Shown here: positions 43,510-53,160 of the stretch, one piece after another
How positions within the stretch are numbered: position 1 is the first letter of the stretch
Layout of the letters: each line of letters starts with the position of its first letter
Assembly (NCBI GenBank): GCA_963210315.1
Contig: OY723312.1
Location: forward strand, 372,001 to 436,000
Direction: 5' to 3'
Length of the DNA stretch: 64,000 nucleotides
From: Rhynchopus euleeides
Taxonomy: Eukaryota; Euglenozoa; Diplonemea; Diplonemida; Diplonemidae
Program-made: the position numbers and the translations under genes
Notes under the pieces: generated by a model
What the model was told of the DNA's origin: nothing
The model's database searches: none
What the model saw: only the letters and a program-made list of their open reading frames with translations

Positions 43510-44412
43510 TTACCATTGTTGAAAGAAGGCGTCGTGACCACAAAAAGAAAGGTGCTTTGTTTCTGAGACATGGGGTCTTTCGCGATGTGGCAGAGTTCGG
43601 CGTTTTTTTGTCTCAGGAACATATGGGAGCGAAACGTTCGCACCTTTCGGCACCACCCCCCCAGCTGGTGTGCTCCTGCGGCACCACCAGACACCCAAAC
43701 CGATAGCGACGAGGGCCACAACCCCACCCACGATCGGCAGCACAATCAGCATCACGTTTGTGCTGCTTTCCGGCGTTGCCGGCGTCGGTGTGGACCCCCC
43801 TCCCGACCCACAAGGCACGTTGAAGTGGAGGCTGGAAACCGAGGTGCACTGCCCACACGGGACGGACGCCGTCTCCCCACCAAGGTTGACTGTGTAGCTC
43901 GAACCAGAGCGGGAAATGGTGACGTAGACACCCAGCGGCCCGCTGACGCACGGGTCACAGAGCTGTGTCCGCTGACCCAGAGGGTACCGCACTGTGGTCC
44001 TGCAGTCGGCAGCACCACACCCAGTCACAGCAACGGAGTCGCTGTTCGTCGTGCTGGTGCACAGGCCTCCTGACGACCCCGGCCTGGGCGTGGGCACAGG
44101 CGTGGGGATGGGCGTGAGGATGGGCATCGGCGTGCGTGGTTCCGTCGTGGTCATGTCCAGAATGAAGGTGTAGTCAAAGTCACACACAGCGTTGGCGTTC
44201 AGAAGGACAACCTTCGCCCCTGCCTGCATCTCCAGGGGAGGGTAGAAGGTGTACGACCACCACGTTTCCGAGGACGTGGCGTGCAGGGTCCTTGTACCAA
44301 TAGTGATCGTCGCGGACAGCTCCCCAACCGCAATAGAGGAACAGTACACTGTGCGCTTCTCCAACCACAGTTGAACTTTCGTCACACTCCACGGCAGCAG
44401 CCACAGTGCCAC
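43510..44412 (-). CDS. Cys/Pro-rich single-pass membrane protein
   Basis: About 300 codons are open to the stop at 43510. The frame has no ATG near its 5' limit, so an upstream exon is likely; MRAVIVAASVL at 44516 (minus strand, signal-peptide-like) is a candidate. Order: a beta-rich extracellular segment (YTFYPPLEMQAGAKVVLLNA), a Pro/Thr hinge (PTPVPTPRPGSSGG), a Cys-rich module (about eight Cys, CGAADC, CDPC, CGQC), a Gly/Pro linker and one transmembrane helix (MLIVLPIVGGVVALVAIGLG) followed by WWCRR and a short basic cytoplasmic tail. Family unknown. The layout fits a type I surface protein. Confidence 0.6.
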   Translation of the reverse strand: MALWLLPWSVTKVQLWLEKRTVYCSSIAVGELSATITIGTRTLHATSSETWWSYTFYPPLEMQAGAKVVLLNANAVCDFDYTFILDMTTTEPRTPMPILTPIPTPVPTPRPGSSGGLCTSTTNSDSVAVTGCGAADCRTTVRYPLGQRTQLCDPCVSGPLGVYVTISRSGSSYTVNLGGETASVPCGQCTSVSSLHFNVPCGSGGGSTPTPATPESSTNVMLIVLPIVGGVVALVAIGLGVWWCRRSTPAGGVVPKGANVSLPYVPETKKRRTLPHRERPHVSETKHLSFCGHDAFFQQW

Positions 44413-44519
44413 TAGTCAGTCAAAAACCAGCCGTTTTCGAGCGTTCCGGAGTATCTTTTGCCCTCTGCCATTTGAAGTCACACCAGGACTGACGCAGCAA
44501 CAATCACTGCCCGCATGAT

Positions 44520-46570
44520 GTTCTGCTGTGTGTACACCTCCCGAGTGTGTGAGCTGTTGGGGTGTGGGTGTGCATGGTGTGGGATCCCATACCAGAAGAC
44601 TGCATGAAAGGGATTCAGCTCACCGAACGGGCAGTGTGTGTGGGGGGTTAGTGAAATCGAATTTGAAGGGAGCACAAGAATGAACCGAACGGGCAGTGTG
44701 TGTGTGGGGGGGGGGGGGGGGGCTGCTGAAAGCAACATTGCTCGAAGTGGTGTTAGTGGTGGTGGTCACTGTGGTCGCGGTGGCGTTGGTGAGAAAGCCA
44801 AAGTTGTTCAGCAAGGAGCAAGGGGAACATCCCTTCGTCGTTGTGCGGGGGGAGGGGGGAGGGGGGAGGAGGGTGGTTGCTTGTCTGCGAGAATGTATAT
44901 TTTTTCTTCTTTTTTTTGCCCTTCTTCCCACATCCGCACACACATGGCATCATGCCCGTACGATGCCATCGCATTTTTGTTTTGCTTGTAGAATACTGTT
45001 TACTACGCCGTGTCTTCTGCGCCGCTGCTGTTCTTTGGAACATTCGAGAGTGGTGATCACGTTTTAAATCGGTAGAGTCTGAGGCAGAGTCTCATTGGTT
45101 CTCACGCTACATTTCTTGCTTCCAGTGCAGCAGAGGCCAACATCGTTTTCTTCGTCACTGCATCGACGATGCAGTGACCTTCACAGCATCACCAATCCTT
45201 TATACCTTCCTTCGCCACACCATTTTTTTTTCAAATGATGTAGATATCCCGGGCTATTTTTTCCCCCATTTCACCTGGTAGCTGCGCTTACTTTTTATCC
45301 GTCGCACGTATTTTGGATTCTGTTTCTCGGCAACCCGCCGACCTTGCCGTGCGGAACACCGCATACCACCGCGACGCGTCTTCTCGCTCTCTCTCTCTCT
45401 CTAAACACAAGGTAAAAATAACAACGCCAAGAAAGAAAAAAATGGAGTGAAAAAAAAAGCAATGCAAAAAAAGCAAAAATTAAATGAAAATGGAAGAGAG
45501 GGTGGGGGATATGGAAGAAGGGAACCCCGCTGTATCGGGATGCGTTTGCTTAAAAAGAAAGAGGGGGGTGGGGGGGATGGGGGAAAAGGGGCCTTTCGCA
45601 CGGATGCAACATTATTCTTGCTGGCATATTTTGAACGATATATATTTTTTTTTGCCGTCGACAATCCCAAGCCAGGCTTGATCTGCCGCCGCTTTTTTTT
45701 TCTTTGTCCTCCCCCTCTGCCTTTCTCATACTGCTCGTGCACGGCTTTTCTTCCGCAACGGGCCAGGTTGAATCTGCGGTGTTGGTTGGCATCGGCAGAT
45801 CTCGCACATAACCGCTCTCCCTCTCCCCATCTGCCAAAACTGTATCGGTTTTGTCTCCGTTTTTTTTTCGTGTCGAACAATCACAAGCAAGCTTGATCTG
45901 TCCCATTGACGCCCCTTCCCCTGCAAGCAGGTTCGAGGGCTTTATTTTTGAACAATTTTTGAACGATTTTCTTAGCCATGCTCGTCGCAGCCCCTCCCCC
46001 TCCCCAGTGAGAGAGATGGGTAGAGAGGGCTGCTGTCCCGGACTCCCTTTGTTTTGCTGAGTGCAGTTCACCTGTCTTCCTGCCTGAGTGAAGACGCCGA
46101 CCCCACTGGAGGGCCACCTCCCATTCACATTTCAGAGCAGGTGACTACCGCAGAGGAGAGGACGAAGGGACGGAGAAGGCGGGGAAGGGCATCGCGAGGT
46201 GGGTGAGAGAGAGTATCTGGTCGCGGGACTGGGCCTGTATTTTTTTTGCAGGGGGGTGGGGTGGGGGGGGGGGGGGGTAGGGGTGGGGGATAAAAACTTC
46301 GGGCAGAAAAAAATTGCAGCGTGCTGTGCAGAGCGTGTCTCGTATTCTTGTGCAAAAACCATTTCAGGCAGGATAAATATTCTTTTCTCCTGCTGCCACG
46401 CGTTGGCTGGATGTGTCTCCATGGATCCCACCGCATTGACTTCTATGAACATACTTTTCAGAAGGAGGGGGGAAGGGGGTGCGGATGGACGAGGTGGGAC
46501 ATGTGCCATGACCCCCTCTCCCTCCCCTCCAGGATCTCCCGCCGTTTTGCTGAATCTTATCGGGGGTGAG
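44520..46570. other. Non-coding region
   Basis: AG/CT-rich and T-rich sequence with long poly-G runs (about 44706-44722) and a CT microsatellite (45385-45402). Two similar segments at 45650-45760 and 45860-45960 share CAAGC..GCTTGATCTG phrases. I recognise no gene. Confidence 0.45.
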
Positions 46571-46676
46571 GGGGTCTTCGCTGGCCGTTATCCTCCGTCA
46601 ATCTCCGTCAGTTTTCAGCTAATTCAACAGGGAATTCACCAAAATGCACTGACGGTCACCCCGTAGCGAAGACCCC
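46571..46676. mobile_element. MITE, GGGGTCTTCGC family, copy i
   Basis: 106 bp with ends GGGGTCTTCGCTGG and TAGCGAAGACCCC. The flanks GTGAG/CTGAG form a near 5 bp duplication. The interior matches copy a in the same orientation. Confidence 0.85.
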
Positions 46677-49397
46677 CTGAGATTTCTTTTTATTTCACCC
46701 CACCCCCCCTTCGCCTGCCGCACACAGCCCGCGTCTGAATCTCTTTCGTATGTTTTCTTTGCCCCCCCCACTCCCCCCCCCCCCCGCACTCCAACCCCTC
46801 TTTTCTGGGCAAACCTCATTGCGTCCAGCCTAACCCCCCCCCTCCCTTCCCCCCACCCACCTTTGCCGATTTCAACCCCTTTCTCTTTCCCATGCCGTGC
46901 CCTGCCTTGCTGGGCTGCTGTGTATGTTATGTTTTTTTTGTGCCATCGGGGTAGCCCCCACTACGGTGCTAAAGCTGGTGCGTTTCGGTGGTGCATTACG
47001 CCGAGTAGAGATATCGGTGGTTACCGCCGAAATTTTTGCCGAAGGTTTGACCGATCTCCCCTTATTGCTTTACCATACTCCTTCTTCTCCACGAAGAAAA
47101 AACCCCCTCTGCCCATCGACTGCAAAAAAAATCCAGGTCTCCAGACATTTCTGAGGGTGTTAAATCCCCAAAAGCTTCAAGCCGTACGGTTTGCTATTTT
47201 TTACCCCCCCCCCCCTCTCCGTTTTTTTGTTACCCACGCCACTTTCACTGCGTTCGGAAAAATTGTTTTTGAAAAAAAATACCTTCGGACCCAGGAGGGG
47301 GCTTCCCCAAGCAATATAAAAAAATGGGTAGAGAAAAAAAACGAGGAAGCCGGGGGGCGATTGGGATGGGCTGGAGTGAAGGGATGAGGGTATGGGGTGT
47401 ATAGTTTTTCAAAAGAGAAAAACGTAAACGGAGTAGTGCGGGGTGGGGGGAGGGGGGGGGGGGGTCGATCGAAAGAAAGGGGGGAATAAATACAGTGGGT
47501 ATGTGGTGGTGGTATAGTGTTGAACAGCGTCAAAAAGTAAAGAGGGGGGGGAGGGTTGCTTCCATCGCATTGTTGACAACGTGGCCTTATCGCGAAACAG
47601 GGATCGTACCCACGTGACCTGCTCTTGCATCTGACGAAAGGCGATCACGAGTTGTCTCCGGACACCGGAGTATACAACGAATTTCCCAGAGGATCCCACA
47701 CTTCTCTACGACAACATATGTGATTGCTCTGTACACCATTGTTTGTGTTTTTTTCGCACACACCCTGCACACCAACGGATGTTTTTTTTTCTTTTGGCAC
47801 CTGCAAAGGAAGAGCAAAGCTAGTTTTGCCCCCAACCCCCCTGCGCCAACCCATTCCGTGCACTCCAACTCTGTGCGTCCAAACTGGGTGTCAAGCGTGA
47901 CCAAAAGTGTTGTCAGCGAGAAAGAGAGGGATATCGAGGGAGACGGGAGCGGGGGGGTGGTGGGCTGGGGGTGGTGGTGCTTGGGGTGCGGGGGGGGGAG
48001 AGAGAGCAGGGGTCTGGCCTTCGTTCATCAGAGGGGAAAAAAAGGCCTTTTCCTCGAAACCCAAACTCCTGCCCACCCAACCGCCAGCACCACCAATCCC
48101 CCGATTTGCCTCGTTTTTCAATTTTGGTGACAGCGTGTTGTGTGCAGCCTGGCCAGCACGAACACCCGCGTCATTTGTTTGAAGAAGAAAAAAATATGGG
48201 CACTCTTTTTTTCAGTGAGGGCAGGGCCATAACGGGATATGGACCGCCCGCAAAAAAAAATCGCACTCCTTTCGCTTTCTGGGTAGACACTCTGTCCAGC
48301 AACTGTGTGGAAACAGATCTGGAAAACTTGATGTTGAGCGCACACTTGTGTCGCAAGGCTGTGTTGAGGCCCTGTGAAGTGAGCATGAAGGCGCTTATCC
48401 TAAAGCTTCAAGTCGTACGGCTATTCCTTCGTTACTTCGCGACTTCGCTGCGCTTTGTCGCTCGTAACTTTGAAAAAAAGAAGAAGATACAATATCGGGT
48501 CGGCACGGCGAAGGGAGGAGGGATGAGGAAGGAACTGTGCAAAGTTTTGCCTTCTGATCGAACCACCGCCAAAAAGATCACCGCTGGCGACACGGGAACT
48601 GTTCGACACCCCGGCACTTCGCACGACCCCCCCACACATCACCCTCTATCGCCAACTTCCAACAGCGCCGCGCCACCCAATGAGTCATCGAATTGCCACA
48701 CATTCTTTCAGAAAAAAACACCCCCCACCGATCCCCACTTAAATATGGTGCAATCGGGCAAATAAACACTGTGCGTGATGCGTGATTATGTCCCTTTTGT
48801 GTGCAGCTGTCTCGCCAGCTCCCCCAGCCCCCCCCATCATTCACCGCCAAACAGAACTTGAATTTATATGTCGCACGGGCAACGCACGAGTGTACACCTG
48901 CTGCTAGTTTCTCCACTTGTCAAATTCAAACGTCACACCCCCCCTCACCCTCCCCCCCCGACCCAGGTTCTTTTCTGAAGGACTATGCGGACTTACGAGG
49001 AGGAGAAGTCAAACATCGGCACGGCATCGCTGCCTTTGGCGTGTGTGTCTCGAAGGTAAATGCGTGAGGCAGTCCAGCGTACCGGCGTTATCAAATCTGG
49101 CTGGCACCGTGACACAAGCGTGGCGGGTGGAGCTCACGGAAGGGGTGACTTCGTTGCGCAGCGTAGATCGTTGCGCTCCTGTGGTGCTATTGGTTCCCCT
49201 TGTGTGGCGCACCGCCTGCTGTGTGGTGCCTGCTCGGCCCCCAGCCGCCGCTGTCCTTCCCTGCTTGACGAAACGAAGATCTGGTATTGTGATATCAATG
49301 AAGTGGCTGACTTGCCGGCCCGACGGCCAAGTAATGCCACACAGCTGGGCTCCCCTTCAAGCCCGAGGCTGCTCGAGGTGGACACGGCACACCGCCG
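46677..49397. other. Non-coding region
   Basis: Poly-C and poly-G tracts, A-rich runs and short unmatched frames. There is a phrase GCTTCAAGTCGTACGGCTAT near 48403 and a similar AAGCTTCAAGCCGTACGG near 47172. No gene was recognised. Confidence 0.45.
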
Positions 49398-49400
49398 CGC

Positions 49401-51650
49401 TTACTCCTCCTTCTCCTCGGCCTTGGCGTCGTCCGCCTTGGCGGGCTCGGCCTCCTTGTCGGCCTCCTTGTCAGCCTCCTTCTCGGCCTCCTTCTCGTCC
49501 TTGCTCTTGCGGGCGCGGGGGGCACGCGGCTTCGCGGACTTCCACGTGCGGGCACCCTCCTCAGCACCGTAGAACTTCACGAACTCGGCGAAGGTGAAGT
49601 ACTTCTTGTCCGCGTCGGTCTTGTCCTGGCGCACCTCCACCAGACCCACCACGGCCTTGTTGCCCGCCTCCTTCATGGCCTCGCCAATGGTGCCGCCACC
49701 CACCTTCTTCCCGTTCACCGTCACCACCTTGACAGGCGGCTTCACACCGCCCTTTGCGACCGGGCTGTCCGCCTCCACCTCCAGGACGAACACGCCGTCG
49801 CGGGACCAGCCCCACAGCTCGCCCTCGGCGCGCTCCAGCGTCACCTCCTGCACCTTGTTCTCCACCTTCTTGTCAGCGGCAGGTGCGGCACCCTCACCAG
49901 CCTTCTTCCACAGGGTCTCACCCTTCTTCTTCCCGTACTCCTCGACGAACTCAGCCTTCGTGTAGGTCTTCTTCGACTTCGGCTCGTTGGGGTCACGGCG
50001 CTTCTCGTTCGTCTCCTGTTGATGGGGAAGTGTGGTGGTACAGGCCACAGGATCACACACCACAAACAAGACTGGGCAAAGCAACATGCAACATACCGTG
50101 GACTCACCAGCCTTCTTCCACAGGGTCTCGCCCTTCTTCTTGCCGTACTCCTCGACGAACTCGGCCTTGGTGTAGGTCTTCTTCGACTTCGGCTCGTTGG
50201 GGTCACGACGCTTCTCGGGACCAGCGGGCTTGGCAGGTGCGGCGGCATCACCGGCCTTCTTCCACAGAGTCTCACCCTTCTTCTTGCCGTACTCCTCAAC
50301 GAACTCAGCCTTCGTGTAGGTCTTCTTGGACTTGGGCTCGTTGGGGTCACGGCGCTTCTCGGGACCAGCGGGCTTGGCAGGGGCGGCAACGGCAGCACCC
50401 TCACCAGCCTTCTTCCACAGAGTCTCACCCTTCTTCTTGCCGTACTCCTCGACGAACTCAGCCTTGGTGTAGGTCTTCTTCGACTTGGGCTCGTTGGGGT
50501 CACGACGCTTCTCGGGACCAGCGGGCTTGGCAGGGGCCACGCTGTCGCCAGCCTGACGCCACAGGGCCTCACCCTTCTTCTTCCCGTACTCCTCAACGAA
50601 CTCAGCCTTCGTGTAGGTCTTCTTGGACTTGGGCTCGTTGGGGTCACGGCGCTTCTCGGGACCGGCAGGCTTGGCCGGGGCGGCAACGGCAGCACCCTCA
50701 CCAGCCTGCTTCCACAGAGTCTCGCCCTTCCGCTTGCCGTACTCCTCGACGAACTCAGCCTTGGTGTAGGTCTTCTTCGACTTGGGCTCGTTGGGGTCAC
50801 GACGCTTCTCGGGACCAGCGGGCTTGGCAGGGGCCACGCTGTCGCCAGCCTGGCGCCACAGGGCCTCACCCTTCTTCTTGCCGTACTCCTCAACGAACTC
50901 GGTCCTCGTGTAGGTCTTCCTCGACTTCGGCTCGTTGGGGTCACGGCGCTTCTCGGGACCCGCAGGCTTGGCCGGGGCAGCACGAGCGCCCTTCCCACCG
51001 GCAATGGCACCGGTGGACGCACCCGCACGCGACCACTCCTGCTCGCCACGGCGCGGCCCGTACTCGGACAGGAACTCGGCACGCGTGTACGTGCGGTTGC
51101 TCCTGGGCTCGTTGGGGTCGCGGCGGCGCTCCTCAGGGGCACGGCGCCCGGCGTCCGACCGCCCCGCCGCCTGCTCCCAGATGCGGTTCGCGTCCGCACC
51201 GTAGTAGCTGCGGAACTCCTCGTACGTGTACATCTTCCCGTCGCGCGGGTCGGGGCGACGCAGAGGACCAGCACCACCACCACCACCACCGCCACCCTGC
51301 TGCACAGGGGCGCGCTCAGCCGGGCGGCGGGCCTCAGCAACGGGCTCGATCATGGAGCGCATGGCGTCGAAACGCACACCGTTGATCAGCACCTCGGCCA
51401 CGGCGTGGGGGTCGATGTCCTTCCCGGGACCCGGCAGGCCGGTCACCGCCCCGATCATCCCCTGCATCACCACCTGCCCACGCTCCTCGCCCTCCAGCTT
51501 CACGAGCGCACGCACCTTCTGCCCGATACGGTAGTGCTCACCACGCTCCCATGCCTGCTGCCCCTTCGCCTCACCGTAGTACTCGACGAACTCCGTACGC
51601 GTGTACTGCTGCGTGCTCTGGCGGTCGAAGGGGTCGTAGCGGCGCGACAT
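49401..51650 (-). CDS. Tandem YT-EF-YG-W motif protein with PDZ-like domain, copy 1
   Basis: 722 residues after removing the 81 bp intron at 50016-50096. Start MSRRYDPFDRQSTQQYTRTE at 51650; the longer upstream frame is not shared by copy 2. Residues about 35-110 form a small beta-barrel-like module (YRIGQKVRALVKLEGEERGQ). About eleven repeats of roughly 35-50 residues follow the pattern RRDPNEPKSKKTYTKAEFVE, EYG, KKGE, W, AG, separated by Ala/Pro linkers; the first two and the last (YFTFAEFVKFYG) are divergent. A PDZ-like segment (GVFVLEVEADSPVAKGGV, VTVNGKKVGG) precedes the last repeat, and the C-terminus is KEAD-rich and acidic. Function unknown; a scaffold or nucleic-acid/protein-binding role is inference. 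It is an almost exact duplicate of 58593-60818. Confidence 0.8.
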   Translation of the reverse strand: MSRRYDPFDRQSTQQYTRTEFVEYYGEAKGQQAWERGEHYRIGQKVRALVKLEGEERGQVVMQGMIGAVTGLPGPGKDIDPHAVAEVLINGVRFDAMRSMIEPVAEARRPAERAPVQQGGGGGGGGAGPLRRPDPRDGKMYTYEEFRSYYGADANRIWEQAAGRSDAGRRAPEERRRDPNEPRSNRTYTRAEFLSEYGPRRGEQEWSRAGASTGAIAGGKGARAAPAKPAGPEKRRDPNEPKSRKTYTRTEFVEEYGKKKGEALWRQAGDSVAPAKPAGPEKRRDPNEPKSKKTYTKAEFVEEYGKRKGETLWKQAGEGAAVAAPAKPAGPEKRRDPNEPKSKKTYTKAEFVEEYGKKKGEALWRQAGDSVAPAKPAGPEKRRDPNEPKSKKTYTKAEFVEEYGKKKGETLWKKAGEGAAVAAPAKPAGPEKRRDPNEPKSKKTYTKAEFVEEYGKKKGETLWKKAGDAAAPAKPAGPEKRRDPNEPKSKKTYTKAEFVEEYGKKKGETLWKKAGESTVCCMLLCPVLFVVCDPVACTTTLPHQQETNEKRRDPNEPKSKKTYTKAEFVEEYGKKKGETLWKKAGEGAAPAADKKVENKVQEVTLERAEGELWGWSRDGVFVLEVEADSPVAKGGVKPPVKVVTVNGKKVGGGTIGEAMKEAGNKAVVGLVEVRQDKTDADKKYFTFAEFVKFYGAEEGARTWKSAKPRAPRARKSKDEKEAEKEADKEADKEAEPAKADDAKAEEKEE
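50016..50096 (-). other. 81 bp GT-AG intron, copy 1
   Basis: GTATGTTGC to CCATCAACAG on the minus strand. It is 27 codons long without an in-frame stop. It translates to a Cys/Val-rich stretch absent from every other repeat unit, and removing it restores the repeat register (AGEST joined to ETNEKRRDP). Confidence 0.85.
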
Positions 51651-51710
51651 CGTGGCTTGCTGCTGCTTGTTTTTCCTGTGGCTGTGTGCGGGATGTGCAA
51701 TGTGAGAACA

Positions 51711-52816
51711 GCTGTACTGGGCGCATGATCTGCAAGCCACTCTTGGCAAACACAAACACCAACAGGCACTATTGCAAAGGCAGAACCTGGGTGGGGCCCG
51801 TGCTACAGGCCGCAACATCCCAACTTTATTCACGGTCGTTACTGGCAGTCGGCACTGCCTTCGTTGGTGCTTCGCCAGCGGTCTTCGAGCCCAGTCCATG
51901 ACTGCCCTGCCCAGGCACCCACCCCTCGGACCCCTCCCTGCAGCCTCGTGGCCTCGTGACGATCCACCCATCTTCGAAAACCGCATCAAAAGAAGCATCG
52001 TCACCCCCCCCCCCCTCGCACATTCGCATTTGGATTGTTATTGGCGGCCTGCCCGCCCCGCCAAGGGTCCTTAGCTTATAGCCGGTCACCTGAACACCTG
52101 AGACTGTGACACAGGTACCATTCTTTTGTGTCTGTCTCAGCTCTTCATCTGCACATGGAAACCACCCAGCGGTCGTTTTTTTTCTTGGGAATTAGATTTG
52201 CTCTTGTAAGCCCGCCAATAGCTGGCACAGGGGACACAGAGATGATTGTGTCGCCGCGGCCCTATCAAGAGCGTCTGCTGTCCGAGCCCGGCCAGACCTG
52301 CCGCAGATCTGCCGCACACGAGTCGGGCTCATCCTATTTTCCTTGCGAGTTTGTATTTTTTTTGCATTTTTTTTTTGCAATGCCACGATGGGGACTGAAA
52401 CAATTTGAAACAATTCTGGGGGGAGGCGGGTGCCGTACTTCTCCCCCCACCCGACACCCCCACCCTGTCCGAAACGGGCACGTCTTGTTCTCCTCCCCAC
52501 CCCCGCTTTGGCCGGCTTCCTGCACGCTCCTCCGACAGAGCAAGTGTTGAACAAGCTCTCGGGGATTACTCCCGAGAATTGACGGAGGACAACTGTTGCT
52601 TTCCGACGACCAACGTACTACCACAGGCTGTTGGTTCGCACAACCTCTCCCCCGTCCTGTGAACGCCCTCGGCCAGTGGCAGTCGTTTCCGGCTCTATCC
52701 GTAGCAAAACAGCATCTTTGGCTGCACATGCACTCTTCTGCTGACAACCGACAAGCTGGCCAGTCAGCGATACTGAGTCTCTGTCACCACAGCACGCTCC
52801 ATTCGTTTTGTTTCAG
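51711..52816. other. Non-coding region
   Basis: Separates the duplicated gene from the hAT transposon. There are T-rich runs near 52343-52378 and a poly-C tract at 52006-52016. No gene was recognised. Confidence 0.45.
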
Positions 52817-52930
52817 TGTTTAAGATACTGTTATGAAAAACGGGGCTTAGCCCCGGTTTTGGGGATTTTGCCCCGAAAAACCGGGGGTACCTTTTTTTTT
52901 TTTTTCACCGGATTTTCTGAGATTTTTTTT
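52817..52930. repeat. Direct repeat flanking hAT element, left copy
   Basis: Begins CAGTGTTTAAGATACTGTTA, contains the hairpin CGGGGCTTAGCCCCGG and CCCCGAAAAACCGGGG, and ends CTGAGATT. It is nearly identical and in the same orientation as 56342-56455. Confidence 0.9.
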
Positions 52931-53160
52931 TTTTTTTGGGGGGAGCTCTTGTAGCGAAGGAGGGGATGGAACACGAGGTCAGCAGGTGACGCGAGGCGGC
53001 GCCAGGAGTCCCGCATTGCAAAGCCAGATCTCGAAGTGCCTCTCCCCCTTCCCAGCCCCATTTTTAGTGACGTGTGTCTGCTGTAATCATTCTTGCTGTG
53101 CCCACTGTCCCACGGCCACCTAACACCTCAATCAGAGAAAACGTTTTTTTAAAGATCAAA

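Larger units (their letters stand above)
49398..51710 (-). repeat. Precisely duplicated gene segment, copy 1
   Basis: 2313 bp matching 58590-60878. Similarity begins within three bases after the stop codon and ends 60 bp upstream of the ATG. Sequence beyond both borders is unrelated. Copy 1 has 24 extra bases (KEAEKEAD-type repeat near 49455-49490). Confidence 0.92.

Noticed and set aside
49754..51385. Long plus-strand open frames opposite the tandem-motif gene (also 58922-60553 and 59187-61001).
   Set aside because: They are Arg/Ser/Pro- or Leu/Gly-rich translations of the GC-rich complementary strand and follow the repeat periodicity of the real gene. No independent domain is visible.
51651..52004. 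N-terminal extension of tandem-motif copy 1 to 52004 and of copy 2 to 61082.
   Set aside because: Sequence upstream of the shared MSRRYDPF start differs completely beyond 60 bp, and both extensions are of low quality.
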